NCBI RefSeq assembly: GCF_017599305.1 | Contig: NZ_JAGFWR010000004.1 | Location: 310,001 to 374,000, forward strand | Direction of reading: 5' to 3' | DNA from: Micromonospora antibiotica | Lineage (GTDB): Bacteria; Actinomycetota; Actinomycetes; Mycobacteriales; Micromonosporaceae | DNA: 64,000 bases | Shown: piece by piece, positions 60,979 to 64,000 of the stretch | How positions within the stretch are numbered: the first letter of the stretch is position 1 | Layout of the letters: every line of letters starts with the position of its first letter | Made by a program: the position numbers and the translations under genes | Notes under the pieces: generated by a model | The model's database searches: none | Told to the model about the DNA's origin: nothing | Seen by the model: the letters and a program-made list of their open reading frames with translations, nothing else

Positions 60979-61245
60979 GCCACCAAACTCCCTATCTCCC
61001 CGTCCTGTCCGCCATGACGCCCTCGTCACCACACCGCCGACGGTCACCCGACCCGACGAACGTCAGGTGGTGAGTGGCCCGAGGTATGCGGAGGGCTCAG
61101 CGGCCGACCCGATTGCAGCTCCAGAGGCGTCGACCTGGACCCCGGTCACGGATCAGAGCGCCTTTCCTGTCTCTGTTCGGCCGGTCTCGGCGAAGGTGTC
61201 GTCAACGCCAAAACCGGTCGCAGGGATGCTCCCTGGGCGACCCGG

Positions 61246-61285
61246 CGACGTCTGCGTAGAACCGCATCTGGTGCTCTCCGTTCAC
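61246..61285 (-). pseudogene. Relic of the type I-B cas6 start
   Basis: 40 bases match the start region of the intact cas6 (about 38769-38808). Minus strand: start-like GTG, then ATG 61267 encoding 'MRFYADVAG' against 'MRFYVDVAG', with the same GGAG-type ribosome site. The match stops after nine codons. It shows that a cas6 once followed the gene at 61336, as it still follows the relic at 38950. Confidence 0.75.
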
Positions 61286-61335
61286 ACGAAACGCTCGGGG
61301 CCGTAGTCCATCCGGCCCGAAACGCGGGGAGCCGC

Positions 61336-63549
61336 TCAGGATGGACGACGCCCGTCATCGCATACACCGGCCAGCTCCGTACGCCAGACACGTAACGTCG
61401 CCAACAGCGCCGAACCCGACCGGCGACCACCGTGCCGGTCACCGCCGCCCTGACCGGTACGGCCGCCACCACCGCTCTGCCCGTCCGCACGCTCGTTGTC
61501 GATGACGGCGTCGAGCAGCGTCACCGTCGCGGCGGCGTCCCGCGTGTCCACGGACAACCCGTTCGCCACCGCCGTGCAGAATGCCCTGGCCAACACCCGC
61601 GCGGTTCGCAGCGTCGCCGGCTGCGCAACCGTGGGCCGCAGCAGTCCGCCGGTGCTGGGATCGGCCAGCACCGTGCGTGCATGCCGGGCCGCAACCTCCA
61701 GCGCCCTGACCCGTGCTCCACGTTCACGGTCCGGCGTGGCCAGCGCCAGCTCGGTGGCGATCTCGGCGGCCAGCTCGTGGCTGGCACGAGCGGCCGCCGA
61801 CTTGGCGGCGAAGCCAACCGGCTCGCGCCGGGTCACCTCGGCGCGTACGGCGGCGACGCGTTCCTGCAGGGTCAGGGCCTGACGCAGATCGCCGCGTCGC
61901 CCGCTGCGGGCCAGCCAGGCCGCATAGTGGTGAAGGTGGAAGGTCTGCGCGGGGCTGAGCGAGTCGATGGTCTTGGCCAGGTCGGCCCCGGGGTCGAGGC
62001 CACGCGCTTCGAGGATCGCCGACCACCAGGCACCAACCGAGGCCGGGGAGGTCATGTCGGTGTTCGGACCGGCCGGGTCGGTGTGCAGGGTCCACGTGAT
62101 CTCCGCGTCGCGTAACGCGACGAAGCCGACCTCCAGGAGGTACGCCGCAGCGCCCGGATCCAGGTGTCCGGCTCGCCACGCCCGCAGCACCCGCTCCTGT
62201 GAGGCGACGAGCCGCCGCATCGGTGGCGTCCATCCGGGAGCGCCGTTGTCGGTCGTGCCGGCGTCGAAGGAGGCCGGACTCGTATCGTGGCCCGTACGCG
62301 GGAGATCCCATACGTCCAGGTAGGAAGAGTAGGCGCCCAGCTGCAGCGCCACCGGGTCGTCGGCGTCGAGCACCTCCGAGCACCGGTTAACGGCGGTGGA
62401 CACCAGGTCCCGGGTCGATGCTCGTAGCTGCGGCCAGTCCTGCAGAAGCTCATCGCGGTATCGCACATAGTTGGCGGCCAGGTGCGCCGTCAGCAGGTAG
62501 GCGCGACGGCGCTGCACCGAAACGGCGGTCAACACGTCCACATCGGGCAGGGTGGGCAGCGTCGGCGGCGCCATCCGGCCGCCGGTGGACGCGCCGAGGC
62601 AGGCCGCCACGAATGGCGCCACCACGGCACCCACCCGCACCATGGCATGGACATGTCGTGAGCCACGAGCATCCTCGGTCATCCAGACCACGCCGCGACC
62701 GGGTCGTCCCACGCCGAGCAGCCGGTGACACCACGCCGACGCGATGTCATCGAGCGCGTCGGAGGTCACCAGACCCGGGCCGGTCGTCGGGTCATCAGCC
62801 AGCCCGAGGGCCGGCAGGGTCGCATCCACCACATCGAACGAGGTCGGCCGCCATCGCGCCGCAGGCCCGTCCCCGACGCTGCTGTCGCCGCCGCCGAGGG
62901 TGGGAGGGTGGACCTCGGACGGCGCGTCAGTGCCGGTCACACCCGCTCGATCGACCTGCATACCCCATCGGGCGGACAACGACCGCTGCACCTGGCGGGC
63001 CTGGATGGCCGCGACCACCAAAGCGGGCTGAGCGCGGTAGACCTCAAGCACCAGACCGGCCCAGACGGCGAGCCGGACCTCCTCATCGCAGCCGGAGCCA
63101 GCCAGGTGCCGACACGCCTCGCTCACCGCGGCCGTCGCCCCGCGAAGGAGGCGATTGGCGGCGGTGAGCACCGCGGCGGCCTTGGTGTCCGGGCCGTACC
63201 GGTTCAAGGTCGCGTTGCTCAGCGTGCCGGACAGGGAGCTCTGACGCCGGAACCACACCGCCCGACCGGCCCACATCCATTCGGGATCATCGCCATCCGG
63301 TGACGAGGTGCCTGGCGCGCGATCCGGACGCGTGACATCCAACCTGGAGCGCTCCGCGCGATCCGGGCTCGGCGCGCCTCGGCCGATCTCCGTCAAGGAC
63401 AACTCGGTGTAGTCGCACACCCAGGAGCGACGAAACGGAGGGATGTCGCCATCCAGACCGAACAGGGGAGCGACCTTGCGGGCCACTCGGACCTCGACGA
63501 CATCGGCTCGTCGTGCCTCGGCTGCAGGGATCTCGGCGGGGAAGACGTG
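61336..63549 (-). CDS. Large helical protein, unknown, CRISPR-neighbour
   Basis: 737 aa from GTG 63549; the frame is open to TTG 63594, but similarity to the relic at 38950 starts at the GTG. N-terminus 'VHVFPAEIPAAEARRADVVEVRVARKVAPLFGL'. The rest is mostly α-helical, Ala/Arg-rich, with 'VVWMTEDARGSRHVHAMVRVG', 'RRRAYLLTAHLAANYVRYRDELL', 'HLHHYAAWLARSGRRGDLRQALTLQERVAAVRAE'. No NTPase, nuclease or TM signature. The family is unknown. A truncated copy lies just upstream of the type I-B cas6 and this copy upstream of a cas6 relic, so it may be a CRISPR-linked accessory gene. Confidence 0.65.
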   Translation of the reverse strand, partial: HVFPAEIPAAEARRADVVEVRVARKVAPLFGLDGDIPPFRRSWVCDYTELSLTEIGRGAPSPDRAERSRLDVTRPDRAPGTSSPDGDDPEWMWAGRAVWFRRQSSLSGTLSNATLNRYGPDTKAAAVLTAANRLLRGATAAVSEACRHLAGSGCDEEVRLAVWAGLVLEVYRAQPALVVAAIQARQVQRSLSARWGMQVDRAGVTGTDAPSEVHPPTLGGGDSSVGDGPAARWRPTSFDVVDATLPALGLADDPTTGPGLVTSDALDDIASAWCHRLLGVGRPGRGVVWMTEDARGSRHVHAMVRVGAVVAPFVAACLGASTGGRMAPPTLPTLPDVDVLTAVSVQRRRAYLLTAHLAANYVRYRDELLQDWPQLRASTRDLVSTAVNRCSEVLDADDPVALQLGAYSSYLDVWDLPRTGHDTSPASFDAGTTDNGAPGWTPPMRRLVASQERVLRAWRAGHLDPGAAAYLLEVGFVALRDAEITWTLHTDPAGPNTDMTSPASVGAWWSAILEARGLDPGADLAKTIDSLSPAQTFHLHHYAAWLARSGRRGDLRQALTLQERVAAVRAEVTRREPVGFAAKSAAARASHELAAEIATELALATPDRERGARVRALEVAARHARTVLADPSTGGLLRPTVAQPATLRTARVLARAFCTAVANGLSVDTRDAAATVTLLDAVIDNERADGQSGGGGRTGQGGGDRHGGRRSGSALLATLRVWRTELAGVCDDGRRPS

Positions 63550-63600
63550 CACGAGCAGTACGCTACAGGGGGGATGAAAATAGCTCAACAACAAAAGTAT

Positions 63601-64000
63601 CTAAAAACGAAACGTGATTCGGCTTCGATCGGCGGGACCGGTCGTCAGCGTCGCTGAAAAGGCGAAGGCGTCCAGCTCACCCGAGGTCAGGCCGGGTCGG
63701 CAACGGCCGGTCGGGCAAGTGCCGGCATCGACAACCACACCCTCGGCATCGCGTACCGTGCCGTGGGGATAGACAAGGTCATCGCGCTCCGGCAACGCCT
63801 CCGCCACCGGCCGCGCCCGGAAGTCACGGTCGATGCGTTCGGCTGTGGCCGGATCAACCAGGTGCGGGGCGTGTGCAGCTATGGTGGTGCGTACGCCACT
63901 GCCGTCGTCGAGCAGCCGGATGACAGCGTCGGCCGGCAGCGCCGGGTTCCGAGCCGCGGAGCGCCGGAAACACACGTACGGCGAGGACAGGTGCGACTCT
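63601..64000 (-). CDS. Chimeric LRV-repeat / NLTPH-tail protein, partial
   Basis: Open to the window edge, so the 5' end is missing. The visible N-terminal part, 'HLSSPYVCFRRSAARNPALPADAVIRLLDDGSGVRTTIAAHAPHLVDP', looks like leucine-rich-repeat-variant/HEAT repeats. It then joins 'VAEALPERDDLVYPHGTVRDAEGVVVDAG', the end of the NLTPH-type protein (compare 39214-39594). The join is probably a recombination product. It stops (TAG) ~50 bases before the start of the large helical gene. Confidence 0.6.
   Translation of the reverse strand, partial: ESHLSSPYVCFRRSAARNPALPADAVIRLLDDGSGVRTTIAAHAPHLVDPATAERIDRDFRARPVAEALPERDDLVYPHGTVRDAEGVVVDAGTCPTGRCRPGLTSGELDAFAFSATLTTGPADRSRITFRF

Noticed and set aside
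58000..61017. 1005-codon plus-strand ORF antisense to cas10 and cas6
   Set aside because: The opposite strand carries clear Cas10 (GGDD) and Cas6 motifs; the antisense frame is open because of high GC third positions.

Overview
This 64 kb window is very GC-rich (roughly 70 percent by eye). It is full of actinomycete families: STAND NTPases with TPR tails, XRE/TPR regulators, DddA-like deaminase toxins, ATGA/GTGA-coupled operons and frequent GTG starts. It fits a filamentous actinomycete, most likely of the Micromonosporaceae. That placement is an inference from gene content, since no rRNA or core gene is present.

Layout. (1) 0.1-16 kb is an accessory patchwork. It holds a membrane protein, three Imm1-type immunity proteins, a MazG-like pyrophosphohydrolase, two SCP1.201/DddA-like deaminase toxins (one a bare toxin tip, one frameshifted), a broken STAND gene on the minus strand and an intact paralogue (1182 aa, 12 near-identical 46-residue TPR units). 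A GNAT, two TPR regulators, a secreted protein, a 2H phosphoesterase and relics resembling ribD and a plasmid Rep follow. (2) 16.8-27.5 kb is a plus-strand set of ten genes: small protein, GNAT, small protein, APC permease, unknown, histidine-decarboxylase-like PLP enzyme, class II HDAC-like deacetylase, HTH/TPR regulator, SF2 helicase and EEP nuclease. (3) 28-30.7 kb holds two small genes and CRISPR array 1. (4) 30.8-38.8 kb is a complete type I-B (Cst/Tneap-like) operon on the minus strand: cas6-cas8-cas7-cas5-cas3-cas4-cas1-cas2. Seven of its eight genes overlap the next; cas1 and cas2 are 3 nt apart. (5) 38.9-42.9 kb holds relics, array 2 (same repeat as array 1, opposite orientation) and a decaying JAB peptidase / E1-like ThiF pair. 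(6) 43.2-47.2 kb is a second adaptation module: reverse transcriptase, Cas1 (frameshifted) and two tandem Cas2 proteins. It is flanked by two single-spacer arrays that carry a duplicated leader of about 195 bp. (7) 47.3-61 kb is a type III-D-like effector locus: a TM-SAVED protein, a divergent 808-aa protein with two CARF-like Rossmann modules, and a minus-strand operon cas6-cas10-[Cas7-Csx10]-[Cas7-Cas7]-csx19-TIGR03986. (8) 61.2-64 kb repeats the arrangement seen upstream of the type I-B cas6: a protein with a conserved C-terminus, a large unknown protein, and a 40-bp relic of the cas6 start.

How the genes work together. The type I-B operon should acquire from, process and interfere with DNA using arrays 1 and 2, whose shared leader and decayed far ends give the transcription direction. 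The type III module should process its mini-arrays with the second Cas6. Its Cas10 keeps GGDD but has no HD domain, so defence probably runs through cyclic oligoadenylate signalling to the TM-SAVED protein and perhaps the CARF-like protein. RT-Cas1-Cas2-Cas2 implies acquisition from RNA. The most unusual features are the twin CxxC-bearing Cas2 paralogues, the duplicated leader/mini-array architecture, the fused RAMP subunits without a separate Cas11, the two-Rossmann 808-aa protein, and the duplicated unknown gene pair next to both CRISPR loci.

Several genes and repeats differ from expectation by single-base indels, some of them at short homopolymers. Some frameshifts called here may therefore be assembly errors.
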